Positions 1-8,421 of a DNA stretch of 33,063 nucleotides are shown here, in pieces; within the stretch, counting starts at the first letter, position 1; every line of letters begins with the position of its first letter. The stretch lies in contig JARLJA010000008.1 of the NCBI GenBank assembly GCA_031291445.1, positions 1-33,063 on the forward strand. Reading direction: 5' to 3'. The position numbers and the translations under genes are program-made. This stretch comes from Xanthobacteraceae bacterium (GTDB lineage: Bacteria; Pseudomonadota; Alphaproteobacteria; Rhizobiales; Xanthobacteraceae). The notes beneath the pieces were generated by a model. That model saw only the letters and a program-made list of their open reading frames with translations. It was not told the DNA's origin and did not search any database.

Positions 1-1537
1 CACCGCCCGGCCGCGCGCCACCCGCGGCCGGCGCGACGGTCTCCAGCAGCGTGGTCCAGTCCGGGCGCTCGACGGCGGCGGCGTAGTCCCATTCGCCGTA
101 GCTCGCGACCGGGATGCCGTCGAGCCCGGCCAGCGTCCCGGCCCGCGCGCGCTGCGCCTGCTGGTCCGAGGGGGGTCCGTCGTCGGGGCGCTGGCCGGCG
201 GTGTCGTCGCGGCGCTCCAGACGTACCGTGTCGACCAGCAGCTCGATCTCCTCCACCGGCGCGTCGGGCTGCTCGCCGTAGTCCCACAGGAAATGGTTGT
301 CGTCGCGATAGGCCGGTTCGACCACGTGGTTGCGGGCGTTGAACTGCAGCCGCATCTGGCCGAGATCGTTGCCAAGCAGGCCGCCGATCTCGCGGCTGAT
401 GGCGGGATCCGCGAGGCGGTCGCCGGCCGCGGCGAACAGCGCCCGCCCCTTGCCGACCCATGCATCGTCGTCGGCGTAGCCGGGGTCGATCAGGGCGCGC
501 GCCAGCCGCATCAGCAGCGCGGGAACGGTGCCGTGACTCGACGGCTCGACGGTGTGGAACGGCCGCCACAGCCGCGCCAGGCCCGGCATGTCGCGCAGCG
601 CCAGCGTTTCGACCCGGGCGTCCTCGATCAGCGACACCAGCGTCACCTGCAGCGGTTTGAGCTGCGCCAGCGGAAACCTGTGGCTGGAATGGACCAGATG
701 CGCGCCGGCATGGGCCACCGCGGCGAGATAGATGGCGTCGGCGTGGGCCCCGGTAAATCCGGGAAAGGACTCCGGCAGGGAGATCATCCCGCCGGCCAGC
801 GAGGTCCGGCGCGCCAGCGGCAGGGCTCCGGGAGGCTGCTTGCGCAGACGCGGCTGGCGGCCGAACAACGCCGCCAGCGCCGCCGCGAGGCGCCGCTCGA
901 GGCGGTTGAAGTCGCCGGCGCCGCCGCCGAGCCCCAACAGCCGCAGCGACAGCTGCTGGTCGAGGCTGAAATAGGCGCGCCGCTGCGACGGGTTGCCCTC
1001 GCTGGCGCGCAGGCCGCCGGAGATCCAGCCGGCGAAACCCTCACTGTCGGCTTGGGTGAGAAGATGCGCGAGCCGGCCGGTGACCAGTTGCACCGACTCC
1101 GGCGCCGCTTCGGCGAGCAGCCGCAGGGCCTCGAGGATGCGCGCAAGCTCGGCCGAGCCCGGAAAGCGCGGCAACACCTTCGGCAGTTCCACCAGCACCG
1201 CCTGGGCGCTGCGGCTGCCGGCCTCGCGGCCGACGGCGCGCGCGCCGTGGCCGAGGCTGAGGAGATCGGCCACTGTGCGCTCCGCCGGCCAGCGTTCCGA
1301 GGCCTGCAGGAAGATGCGCAGCGTCACTTCGCCGAGATTGGCGTCGACCAGCGCCAGCACCGTGCCGTCCCAGCGCGCGAGATCGTCCGTGGCGATCCGC
1401 CGCGCCAGCGCGGCGCGCGCCGCCGCGTAATCGTCGGCGAGGCGGCCGTTGGCGGCCAGCACGGATGCCAGCCGGCCGCCGCCCGGAGGCGGGTCCTGAG
1501 AGGTCGGGTGCGCGATCGCCACGCCGCGCCCCGTCAC
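1..1537 (-). CDS. CbbO/NorD-like protein, partial (C-terminus beyond left edge)
   Basis: The frame is open from a GTG at 1537 to the window edge, giving 512 visible residues. The GTG overlaps the TGA of the upstream AAA+ gene (GTGA), so the two are translationally coupled. I recognise the NorD/CbbO/CobT-like N-terminal region from the segment around residues 270-310, which includes the motif IEDARVE at 304-310. In this family a C-terminal von Willebrand factor A domain with a MIDAS metal site follows; here it would lie outside the window. Known members pair with a CbbQ/NorQ AAA+ ATPase and help activate Rubisco or nitric oxide reductase. The rest of this cluster is about amide uptake and hydrolysis, so the client is probably a protein of that system; this is inference. 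A second GTG at 1522 is possible as the start. Confidence 0.75.
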   Translation of the reverse strand, partial: MTGRGVAIAHPTSQDPPPGGGRLASVLAANGRLADDYAAARAALARRIATDDLARWDGTVLALVDANLGEVTLRIFLQASERWPAERTVADLLSLGHGARAVGREAGSRSAQAVLVELPKVLPRFPGSAELARILEALRLLAEAAPESVQLVTGRLAHLLTQADSEGFAGWISGGLRASEGNPSQRRAYFSLDQQLSLRLLGLGGGAGDFNRLERRLAAALAALFGRQPRLRKQPPGALPLARRTSLAGGMISLPESFPGFTGAHADAIYLAAVAHAGAHLVHSSHRFPLAQLKPLQVTLVSLIEDARVETLALRDMPGLARLWRPFHTVEPSSHGTVPALLMRLARALIDPGYADDDAWVGKGRALFAAAGDRLADPAISREIGGLLGNDLGQMRLQFNARNHVVEPAYRDDNHFLWDYGEQPDAPVEEIELLVDTVRLERRDDTAGQRPDDGPPSDQQAQRARAGTLAGLDGIPVASYGEWDYAAAVERPDWTTLLETVAPAAGGARPGG

Positions 1538-2346
1538 ACGCAGGCGGCGATGGTGTCGCGGAGCGCGCTGCGGATGTCGGCGTCGTCGGTCAGCGGCACG
1601 ACGATGGTGGTCTCGCAGGCGTCGTCGAGGTCGATGCCGGCGCCGATCAGGCGGCCGGCGTTGACCAGCATGCGGGTGGAGGCGCCCTCGTCGAGCCCCT
1701 GCCCCTTCAGGTTGCGGCTGTGCCGGGCGATGGACACCAGAACACTGGCGATGCCGGGATCGACGATGGCCTCGCGCGCCACGATCTCGGCCTCCACGGC
1801 CTGGTCGGGATAGCCGAAGTCGAGCGCGGCGAAGCGCTGCTTGGTCGATTCCTTGAGGTCCTTGATCGCGCTCTGGTAGCCCGGATTGTAGGAGATCACG
1901 AGTTGGAAGTCGGAATGGGCGCGGATCAGCTCGCCGCGCTTGTCGAGCGGCAGCACGCGGCGGTCGTCGGTGAGCGGATGGATCACCACCGTGGTATCCT
2001 GGCGCGCCTCGACGATCTCGTCGAGATAGCAGATCGCGCCGTAGCGGACCGCCGTGGTCAGCGGCCCGTCGGTCCACACCGTGCCCTGCGGATCGAGCAG
2101 CCAGCGCCCGACCAGGTCGGCCGCGGTCATGTCTTCGTGGCACGCGACCGTGATCAGCGGCCGGCCGAGCCGCCAGGCCATGTATTCGATGAAGCGGGTC
2201 TTGCCGCACCCGGTCGGCCCCTTCAGCATCACCGGCATGCGGCTGGCATAGGCGGCGCTGAACAGCGCGATCTCGTCGCCGACGGCGCGGTAATACGGCT
2301 CGTCATGGATGCGGTACTGGTCGAGCAGCAGGGCGGTGTTGGACAC
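1534..2346 (-). CDS. MoxR-family AAA+ ATPase, CbbQ/NorQ type
   Basis: A 270-residue AAA+ ATPase. Walker A is GPTGCGKT at residues 43-50, Walker B is ICYLDE at about 105-110, and a sensor-1-like asparagine sits in SYNPGYQ near 154. Length and motif order match CbbQ/NorQ proteins of the MoxR class, which remodel partner enzymes together with a VWA protein; that partner follows directly downstream with overlapping stop and start. The GTG at 2346 is chosen because GGGAGAGG lies upstream and the family N-terminus begins there. The frame stays open further upstream, but that stretch is antisense-like and covers a hairpin and the end of amiE. In Pseudomonas aeruginosa amiE is also followed by an ATPase gene (amiB), so an ATPase at this place has precedent; whether the two are orthologous cannot be said from here. 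Confidence 0.88.
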   Translation of the reverse strand: MSNTALLLDQYRIHDEPYYRAVGDEIALFSAAYASRMPVMLKGPTGCGKTRFIEYMAWRLGRPLITVACHEDMTAADLVGRWLLDPQGTVWTDGPLTTAVRYGAICYLDEIVEARQDTTVVIHPLTDDRRVLPLDKRGELIRAHSDFQLVISYNPGYQSAIKDLKESTKQRFAALDFGYPDQAVEAEIVAREAIVDPGIASVLVSIARHSRNLKGQGLDEGASTRMLVNAGRLIGAGIDLDDACETTIVVPLTDDADIRSALRDTIAACV

Positions 2347-2370
2347 GGTCGGGCCTCTCCCGGCGGAAAA

Positions 2371-2400
2371 GACGCCGGCGCGAGGTCTCGCGCCGGCGTC
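2371..2400 (-). terminator. Intra-operon intrinsic terminator-like hairpin after amiE
   Basis: A perfect inverted repeat has 14-bp arms (2371-2384 and 2387-2400) and a 2-base centre. Read on the minus strand it is followed by TTTT. It lies between the amiE stop and the GTG of the AAA+ gene. Its shape is that of a Rho-independent terminator. Because the AAA+/VWA genes continue in the same direction, it probably acts as a partial terminator or 3' stabiliser that lowers their expression relative to amidase. Confidence 0.7.
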
Positions 2401-2408
2401 GGTCGAGA

Positions 2409-3446
2409 TCAGCGATGCGCGACCTTCTTGGCGGGGATGCCCTCGATCGGACATTCCTCGGTGCCGACCGCCGGCCGGGTCATGGCCTCCACCATCTCGC
2501 GGGTGCCCTCCGGGTCGGCAATCCAGTTCTTGTAGAAATTGTACGGGCAGACCGCGTGGCCGCGGCTGTCCTCGCCGGAATTGATCAGGCCGGTGTAGCC
2601 GCGATGCACCAGCTTGAAGAGGTGGTTCTCCGACTGTCCGTTGCGGCGGGCGTCGCGGATCAGCGACACCGAGAGCTGGGCGTACTGGATGCCGTTTTCC
2701 TCGGTGCCGCACTCGCCGAGCGTGCGGCCGTCGAAGCCGATGATCGAGGAATGACCGAAATAGGAATAGACGCCGTCGAAGCCCGCGGCGTTGGCCACCG
2801 CGACGTAGGTGTTGTTGGCCCAGGCCATCGCCTTGGCCATGATGATCTGCTGCTCCTTGGCCGGATACATGTAGCCCTGGCAGCGCACGATCAGCTCGGC
2901 GCCGCGCATGGCGCAGTCGCGCCAGATCTCGGGATAGTTGCCGTCGTCGCAGATGATCAGGCTGATCTTGAGTCCCTTGGGGCCTTCCGAGACGTAGGTG
3001 CAGTCGCCCGGATACCAGCCCTCAATCGGCACCCACGGCATGATCTTGCGGTACTTCTGCACGATCTCGCCCTTGTCGTTCATCAGGATCAGGGTGTTGT
3101 AGGGCGCCTTGTTGGGGTGCTGCTCGTGACGTTCGCCGGTCAGCGAGAACACGCCCCACACCTTGGCCTTGCGGCAGGCGTCGGCGAAGATCTGGGTTTC
3201 CTCGCCGGGCACGCTCGCGGCGGTCTCGTACATCTCCTTGGAGTCGTACATGATGCCGTGGGTCGAATATTCCGGGAAGATCACCAGGTCCATGCCCGGC
3301 AGGCCCGACTTCATGCCCACGATCATGTCGGCGATCTTGCGCGCATTCGCCAGCACCTCGGCCTTGGTGTGCAGGCGCGGCATCTTGTAGTTGACCACGG
3401 CGACGCCGACCGTGTCCTTGCTCGAAGAAATGTCACCATGCAGCAT
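2409..3446 (-). CDS. amiE: Aliphatic amidase AmiE (EC 3.5.1.4)
   Basis: A 345-residue cytoplasmic nitrilase-superfamily enzyme that hydrolyses short aliphatic amides to the carboxylic acid and ammonia. From memory, its opening [20 protein letters not shown] is almost the same as Pseudomonas aeruginosa AmiE (346 aa). The catalytic set is intact at the same numbers: Glu59 in FPEYS, Lys134 in KYRKIMPW, Glu142 and Cys166 in [11 protein letters not shown]. The ATG at 3446 is preceded by AAGGAGAGCGAC, a strong ribosome-binding site; extra in-frame codons upstream do not fit the family. It lies 76 bp downstream of the last transporter ATPase gene, so imported amide is probably its substrate. The family identification is firm; the preferred amide (acetamide, propionamide or similar) cannot be told from sequence alone. 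Confidence 0.96.
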   Translation of the reverse strand: MLHGDISSSKDTVGVAVVNYKMPRLHTKAEVLANARKIADMIVGMKSGLPGMDLVIFPEYSTHGIMYDSKEMYETAASVPGEETQIFADACRKAKVWGVFSLTGERHEQHPNKAPYNTLILMNDKGEIVQKYRKIMPWVPIEGWYPGDCTYVSEGPKGLKISLIICDDGNYPEIWRDCAMRGAELIVRCQGYMYPAKEQQIIMAKAMAWANNTYVAVANAAGFDGVYSYFGHSSIIGFDGRTLGECGTEENGIQYAQLSVSLIRDARRNGQSENHLFKLVHRGYTGLINSGEDSRGHAVCPYNFYKNWIADPEGTREMVEAMTRPAVGTEECPIEGIPAKKVAHR

Positions 3447-3522
3447 GTCGCTCTCCTTACAGCTAGCCAATCGCCAGTTTCTTGCCTCGACCGCCGCGTG
3501 ATTGCGCCGGCCTCCGCCATCG

Positions 3523-4218
3523 TCACACCGCCATGTGGCGGTGAACCAATCCGTCGCTCAGGTCCCCGATCGCGCCGCTCGCCACCACGCGCCCCTTCTC
3601 CATCATGGCGAAGCGATGGGCGGCGCGACGGGCGAACGACACGTTCTGCTCGACCAGGATCACGGTGAGGCCGATCTCCCGGTTGAGTCGGATGATGACG
3701 TTCTCGATCTCCTCGACGATCGACGGCTGGATGCCCTCGTTGGGCTCGTCGAGCAGAATGATGCGCGGGTTGGCCGCCAGCGCGCGGGCGATCGCCAGTT
3801 GCTGCTGCTGTCCGCCGGACAGCACGCCGCCGTTGCGATCGAGATTGTTCATCAGATACGGGAATAATTCCGCCACCAGCGGCGGGATCTCGCGCCGGCC
3901 GTCGGCCCGCGCGAACGCCCCCATCAGGATGTTGTCGCGGATCGAGAAGTCCGGGATGATCTCGCGGCCCTGCGGCACGTAGGCGATGCCGGCGCGCGCC
4001 CGCTGGAACGTCGGCTTGGTGTCGAGCGCGATGTCGTCGAGCATGATCTTCCCGCGCATGGCGTCGGTCAGCCCCATCAGGGTCTTCAGCAGCGTGGTCT
4101 TGCCGGTGCCGTTGCGGCCGAGCACGGCGGTGACCTCGCGATCCGGAATCTCCAGGCAGACGTCGTGCAGCACGTGGCTGCGGTCGTAGAAGCTGTCGAC
4201 ATGGGCGAGACTCAGCAT
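3523..4218 (-). CDS. Amide/urea-type ABC transporter ATPase, LivF/UrtE-like
   Basis: A 231-residue ABC nucleotide-binding subunit with Walker A GRNGTGKT near residues 34-41, signature LSGGQQQQ, Walker B IILLDEP and the H-loop region replaced by ILVEQN, as usual for LivF/UrtE proteins. It powers uptake together with the neighbouring LivG-type ATPase. Its ATG at 4218 shares one base with the TGA of the preceding gene (TGATG), so translation is coupled. The substrate assignment to short amides or urea comes from the UrtA/FmdD-like binding protein and the downstream amidase, not from this subunit. Confidence 0.93.
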   Translation of the reverse strand: MLSLAHVDSFYDRSHVLHDVCLEIPDREVTAVLGRNGTGKTTLLKTLMGLTDAMRGKIMLDDIALDTKPTFQRARAGIAYVPQGREIIPDFSIRDNILMGAFARADGRREIPPLVAELFPYLMNNLDRNGGVLSGGQQQQLAIARALAANPRIILLDEPNEGIQPSIVEEIENVIIRLNREIGLTVILVEQNVSFARRAAHRFAMMEKGRVVASGAIGDLSDGLVHRHMAV

Positions 4219-4967
4219 CAGCCGATCCCCTTCGATCCGAGATAGGCCTCACGCACCCGGGGGTCGTTCTCGATCTCACCGACGTCGCCTTCCGCGAGCA
4301 CCTGGCCGAGATGCAGCACGGTGATGCGCTCGGCGATCTCGCGCACGAAGGCCATGTCGTGCTCGACCACGACGATGGTGTGGCGGCCCTTGAGGTTGTT
4401 GACGATCAGCGAGGTCTTGTGGGTCTCGGCCTGGGTCATGCCGGCGGTGGGCTCGTCGAGCAGGATGATCTTCGGGTTCTGGGTGATCAGCAGCCCGAGC
4501 TCGAGCCACTGGGTCTGGCCGTGGCTGAGATAGGCCGCGATCTGGTCGGCCTCCTCGGTCAGCCCGATCAGCTCGAGCACGCCGTCGATCTCGGCCTTGG
4601 CCTGGGAGCCGAAGCCGAACCTCAGGTTGGCGAACACGCCGGGATTCTTGCAGCTCGCGACCTCGAGATTGCGCCGCACCGTGAGGTCCCTGAACACGCT
4701 GGGGATCTGGAACTTGCGGCCGATGCCGGCCCGCGCGATCTTGTGCTCCTCCCAGTTGGTGATCTCGGTGTCGTGCAGGAACACCCGCCCCGTGGTGCTC
4801 TTGGTCTTGCCGGAAATCAGGTCCATCAGCGTGGTCTTGCCGGCGCCGTTGGCGCCGAGCAGCACACGCAGTTCGCCGTCCTCGATGGTCATCGAGACGT
4901 TGTTGACCGCCTTGAACCCCTCGAAATCGACCCCGAGCCCGTCGATCGTCAGCGCTACCTGGACCAT
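4218..4967 (-). CDS. Amide/urea-type ABC transporter ATPase, LivG/UrtD-like
   Basis: A 249-residue ABC ATPase. Walker A GANGAGKT lies near residues 37-44, the signature is the degenerate LSHGQTQW typical of UrtD proteins rather than LSGGQ, Walker B is IILLDEPTAG and the H-loop is VVVEHD. The LSHGQ form supports membership of the urea/amide branch rather than the branched-chain amino acid branch. It starts 5 bp after the upstream permease stop, with GGAG nine bases before the ATG, and overlaps the next ATPase gene by one base. Confidence 0.93.
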   Translation of the reverse strand: MVQVALTIDGLGVDFEGFKAVNNVSMTIEDGELRVLLGANGAGKTTLMDLISGKTKSTTGRVFLHDTEITNWEEHKIARAGIGRKFQIPSVFRDLTVRRNLEVASCKNPGVFANLRFGFGSQAKAEIDGVLELIGLTEEADQIAAYLSHGQTQWLELGLLITQNPKIILLDEPTAGMTQAETHKTSLIVNNLKGRHTIVVVEHDMAFVREIAERITVLHLGQVLAEGDVGEIENDPRVREAYLGSKGIG

Positions 4968-4972
4968 CGCCG

Positions 4973-6118
4973 TTACTCCGCGAGCTGCGAGGTGTTGGCG
5001 GCGCGCAGCTCCCGCGCCGCCGCGGGGGAGAAGCGCGCCGCGACGCGGGCGACCAGGTCATGGGCCAGACCGCCCAGCCCGCGCGGCAGGTAGAGCACGA
5101 CCAGGACGAAAATCAGGCCGATGATCGCCTTCCAGGCTTCGGCGAAGCCTTCGGTCTCGCTGACGGTCGCCGAGATGGTGTTGATGAGGATGGCGCCGAT
5201 GCAGGCGCCGAGGATCGACGCCCGACCGCCGACCGCCGCCCACACCACCATGGTGATGGAGAAGCTGAGGTCCATGAAAGTCGGCGACGCGAACTCCGAC
5301 ACGATCACGTAGAGCATGCCGGCGAAGCCGGCGATCGCCGCCGACACCACCAGGAAGAAGGTCTGGTAGTTCGGCACGTCGAAGCCCAGGTAGCGCGCCC
5401 GGTTCTCGTCGTCGCGGACGGCCTGCAGGATGATGCCGGCGCGCGTCTCGACCAGGAGCCGCGCCCCGACCAGGACGATCGAAAGCGAGACGGCCACCAG
5501 GTAATAGGTGGGGACCACGTAGGGATCGAACTCGAAGCCGGCGATCTTGAACCAGCCGAGGTCGGTGAGACCGTTGAAGCCGTTGGTGACCGGCTGGGCA
5601 TCGATGACGACGAGCCGCACCAGCAGCACCAGCGCCAGCGTGATGATCGACACGAACACGCCGGCGATGCGCTTGCGAAACACGATGGTGCCGATGATGC
5701 CGGCGATCGCCATCGGCATGATCAGCGCCATCGCCACGCCGAACCACTGGTTCTGGAACGGCAGCCACAGGAACGAGCCCTTGTTGATGCAGCACAGCTC
5801 GGTCGGCGCGCCCGGCTCGGCGTTCCACAGCATGAAATCGGGCACCGGCCTGTCGGAGCCCTGCTGCAGGCTGGTCGGGCTCGCGAGTTTCAGCGACATC
5901 GCCACCATGTAGGCGCCGGCGCCGAAGAACAGGCCCTGGCCGAGATTGAGCACCCCGGCATAGCCCCACGACAGCGCCACCGCGATGCCGAGCATGCCGT
6001 ACACCAGGTACTTGGCGACCCGGTTGAGCCAGAAGGGGTCCATCACCAGCGGCGCCACCATCAACAGCACGATGAAGACGGCGTAGATCCCCCAGTCGAT
6101 CCGGCGTTGCAGCGACAT
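4973..6118 (-). CDS. Amide/urea-type ABC transporter permease, LivM/UrtC-like
   Basis: A 381-residue inner-membrane permease with about nine to ten hydrophobic segments. The first (IYAVFIVLLMVAPLVM) is near residue 11, and the family stretch GYAGVLNLGQGLFFGAGAYM lies near residues 52-71. The region with RAIRDNENRA-like character appears here as AVRDDENRARYLGF. A hydrophilic insertion between the second and third hydrophobic segments (SDRPVPDFMLWNAEPGAPTE) is also typical of UrtC. The gene begins two bases before the end of the upstream permease gene's stop codon region, so the two are effectively contiguous. Confidence 0.92.
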   Translation of the reverse strand: MSLQRRIDWGIYAVFIVLLMVAPLVMDPFWLNRVAKYLVYGMLGIAVALSWGYAGVLNLGQGLFFGAGAYMVAMSLKLASPTSLQQGSDRPVPDFMLWNAEPGAPTELCCINKGSFLWLPFQNQWFGVAMALIMPMAIAGIIGTIVFRKRIAGVFVSIITLALVLLVRLVVIDAQPVTNGFNGLTDLGWFKIAGFEFDPYVVPTYYLVAVSLSIVLVGARLLVETRAGIILQAVRDDENRARYLGFDVPNYQTFFLVVSAAIAGFAGMLYVIVSEFASPTFMDLSFSITMVVWAAVGGRASILGACIGAILINTISATVSETEGFAEAWKAIIGLIFVLVVLYLPRGLGGLAHDLVARVAARFSPAAARELRAANTSQLAE

Positions 6119-6119
6119 C

Positions 6120-7013
6120 TCAGCGGCCTTTCAGGGCGAACAAGCCCTTGGGCTTGAGAACGATGATCAGGATGACGACGCCGAACACCACCGCGCGCGC
6201 CAGGATGTCGTTGGTGGCGGCGGCGACGAAGCCGTTGATCTCGCCGAGGATCCCCGCCGACAGCACCGAGCCGAGCAGGCTGCCGACGCCGCCCATCACC
6301 ACCACGAGGAAGCCGTCGACCACCATCGAGGTGCCCATGTCGGGAAACACGGTCTTGAAGCCGGACATCATCACCCCGGCGACGCCGGCGAGCCCGGACC
6401 CGAACGCGAAGGTCAGCGCGTTGATCCGGGTGACGTCGATGCCGCAGGCGGCCGCCATCTTCGGATTGCGGATGATGGCGCGCACCTGGGTGCCGATCGA
6501 GGTGCGGTAGACGATGAACCAGGTCGCGAGCGCCAGCAGCGCGGTGACGAGGATGATGAAGGTCCGGTAGCGGTTGATGTCCTGGCTGCCGATCGCGAAG
6601 GTGCCCTGCAGCATCGCGGGCACGCTGACGTTCTGCAGCCCCGGTCCGAGGCCCTGGATGTGAATGCCGAGGAACGACAGGCCGAACTCCAGCCGCACCG
6701 CCTGCTGGATCAGGATGGCGACGCCCCAGGTCGCCAGCAGGGTGTCGAGCAGGCGGCCGTAGAGCTTTCGCACCACCACGCGTTCGATCAACAAACCGAG
6801 CAGCGCGGTGACGATGAAGGCGAGCGGTATGGCGACGAAGATGTTGGCGCCGAGCCAGATGCCGGACAGCACGGTGACGTAGGCGCCGATCATCACCATC
6901 TCGCCATGCGCCATGTTGATCACGCCCATGGCGCCGTAGGTGATGGCGAGCCCGAGCGCCACCAGCAGCAGAATCGAGCCGAGGCTGAGCCCGATGAACA
7001 AGACTTCAAGCAT
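6120..7013 (-). CDS. Amide/urea-type ABC transporter permease, LivH/UrtB-like
   Basis: A 297-residue inner-membrane permease with about eight hydrophobic segments. The LivH/UrtB landmark YGAMGVINMAHGEMVMIGAY is near residues 26-45, and VDGFLVVVMGGVGSLLGS is near the C-terminus. The ATG at 7013 gives the family N-terminus (MLEVLFIGLSLGSILLL). The frame is open for 20 more codons upstream, but that part is charged and falls in the intergenic hairpin, so I reject it. The protein forms the translocation pore with the LivM-type subunit encoded next. Confidence 0.92.
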   Translation of the reverse strand: MLEVLFIGLSLGSILLLVALGLAITYGAMGVINMAHGEMVMIGAYVTVLSGIWLGANIFVAIPLAFIVTALLGLLIERVVVRKLYGRLLDTLLATWGVAILIQQAVRLEFGLSFLGIHIQGLGPGLQNVSVPAMLQGTFAIGSQDINRYRTFIILVTALLALATWFIVYRTSIGTQVRAIIRNPKMAAACGIDVTRINALTFAFGSGLAGVAGVMMSGFKTVFPDMGTSMVVDGFLVVVMGGVGSLLGSVLSAGILGEINGFVAAATNDILARAVVFGVVILIIVLKPKGLFALKGR

Positions 7014-7037
7014 GCCGAAAAGTTCCCGTCGCGTGGT

Positions 7038-7063
7038 CCCGCCGCGCGCAACCGCGCGGCGGG
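7038..7063 (-). promoter_or_regulatory. Intercistronic hairpin between binding-protein and permease genes
   Basis: A perfect inverted repeat with 11-bp arms (7038-7048 and 7053-7063) and a 4-base loop lies in the 67-bp gap after the binding-protein gene. No T-run follows on the minus strand, so it is not a standard terminator. In binding-protein-dependent transporter operons such hairpins often protect the 3' end of the binding-protein message so that this subunit is made in excess. I infer the same role here. Confidence 0.6.
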
Positions 7064-7080
7064 GGACTTCCAAATCGAGG

Positions 7081-8352
7081 TCAGATCTTCAGCTTGGCGG
7101 TGTCGAGCCCCTTCGCCGTGCAGAACAGGTTGGACTCGGTCTCGCCATAGGCGACGTAGGGCAGCGGCACCACCGGCTCCTTGTAGGCGTCGATGATCTT
7201 GCCCTGGCCGTCAGGGAGCCACTGCGCGATGCGCGGCGTCAGGTAGGTGTGGAGGTTGTCGGGATCGATCTTGACGTGGCCGTTGGGCGCGTCGAATTCC
7301 TGGCCCTTGACCGCCTCGCGGATCGCCGTCGGCGTGATCTCGGCGGCCTTCTCGACCGCCTGCTTCCACAGGAAAACCTGGAAGTACGAGGATTCCAGCG
7401 CGTGGTGGGTCACCGCCTTGGGATCCTTGACGAAGGCGCGGTAGCGCTCGACGAAGGCCTTGTTGCGGTCGGTGTCGATGGCCTGGAAGTACGGGAACGA
7501 GGTGAAGCTGCCGACGGCGTATTCGGGGCCCATCGCCGCGATCTCGATTTCCGAGGTCACGGTGGCGCAGATCGGCAGCTTGTCGTGGGTGAGGCCCTGG
7601 TTCTTGTATTCGCGATAGAACGCCACCACCGAATCGCCGACCACGTTGGACAGCACGACGTCGCAGCCCGAGCCCTTGATCTTGTTGACCATCGAGCCCC
7701 ATTCGGAGTGGCCGAGCTCGAGGTATTCGTCGGCGATCCACTCGCCGCCGTTCTTCTCGATCAGGATCTTCGAGACCTTGGCCATCTCGCGCGGGTAGAT
7801 GTAGTTCGAGCCGACGATGAAGAACTTCTTCTTGCCCAGCGTCTTGATGATCCAGGGAATGAAGTTGGAGAGCTGCTGGTTGGGAACGGCGCCGGTGTAG
7901 ACGACGTTCTTCGAGCACTCGAAGCCTTCGTAGTAGGTCGGATAGAAATAGAGGTTGTTGCGCTTCTCGAACACCGGCAGCACCGCCTTGCGGCTCGCCG
8001 AGGTGTAGGATCCGAACACGGTGGGAACGCGGTCCTGGATGACGAGCTTGGAGGCCTTTTCGTTGTAGGTCTTGGGATCGGACGCGCCGTCCTCGGCGAT
8101 GGCGTTGATCTTCATGCCCTTGACGCCGCCGGCGGCGTTGATCTCGCTGATCGCCATCATGGTGGCGTCGTGCAGCGATTTCTCGATGATCGAGAGGCCG
8201 CCGGTCAGCGAGAACAGCACGCCGACATTGACGGTGCCGGCCGCCGCCTGCGCCATCCCGGCGTTCTTGATCCACAGGTTCGGCAGGCCGGCGCCGGCGA
8301 AGGCTCCGAGCGCTGCCGCATTCTTCATCAGACTGCGTCTAGAAATACCCAT
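7081..8352 (-). CDS. Amide/urea ABC transporter substrate-binding protein, UrtA/FmdD-like, Tat-exported
   Basis: A 423-residue periplasmic binding protein of the Peripla_BP_5 (UrtA/AmiC) group. The N-terminus SRRSLMKNAAALGAFAGAG is a twin-arginine signal, with cleavage likely near AQAAAG at about residues 35-39. Residues around 110-150 carry the group hallmark: ASRKAVLPVFEKRNNL, then YPTYYEGFE, then VYTGAVPNQQ. The same landmarks occur in the AmiC of this cluster, so the two proteins are paralogues and probably bind the same kind of ligand. The ATG at 8352 has GGGAG six bases upstream. It is the first gene after the antitermination leader and is separated from the permease gene by a strong hairpin. 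Substrate is inferred to be a short amide or urea; the downstream amidase favours amide. Confidence 0.92.
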   Translation of the reverse strand: MGISRRSLMKNAAALGAFAGAGLPNLWIKNAGMAQAAAGTVNVGVLFSLTGGLSIIEKSLHDATMMAISEINAAGGVKGMKINAIAEDGASDPKTYNEKASKLVIQDRVPTVFGSYTSASRKAVLPVFEKRNNLYFYPTYYEGFECSKNVVYTGAVPNQQLSNFIPWIIKTLGKKKFFIVGSNYIYPREMAKVSKILIEKNGGEWIADEYLELGHSEWGSMVNKIKGSGCDVVLSNVVGDSVVAFYREYKNQGLTHDKLPICATVTSEIEIAAMGPEYAVGSFTSFPYFQAIDTDRNKAFVERYRAFVKDPKAVTHHALESSYFQVFLWKQAVEKAAEITPTAIREAVKGQEFDAPNGHVKIDPDNLHTYLTPRIAQWLPDGQGKIIDAYKEPVVPLPYVAYGETESNLFCTAKGLDTAKLKI

Positions 8353-8370
8353 CGTGTTCTCCCGCGATGA

Positions 8371-8421
8371 AAAAACAAAAAGCCCTCCCGATGCGCGCTT
8401 ACGCGAGCATTGGAAGGGCTT
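8371..8421 (-). terminator. Leader intrinsic terminator upstream of the amide transport genes
   Basis: Read on the minus strand, AAGCCCTTCC (8412-8421) pairs with GGGAGGGCTT (8380-8389), with one G-T pair. An inner helix is closed by a GTAA tetraloop, and a run of TTTTTGTTTTTT follows. This is a textbook Rho-independent terminator. It sits 19 bases before the ATG of the binding-protein gene and right after amiR, so it would stop transcription entering the transport and amidase genes unless antitermination occurs. Confidence 0.92.

Noticed and set aside
293-1813. Long plus-strand open frame (about 500 codons) opposite the CbbO/NorD-like gene
   Set aside because: It is Gln/Arg/Ala-rich with no domain, and the minus strand encodes recognisable family motifs throughout the same interval. 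GC-rich DNA keeps antisense frames open.
2347-2712. N-terminal extension of the AAA+ ATPase to a start at 2712
   Set aside because: The extra residues are Arg/Pro/Gly-rich, cross the terminator hairpin and overlap amiE. The family begins at the GTG at 2346, which has its own ribosome-binding site.
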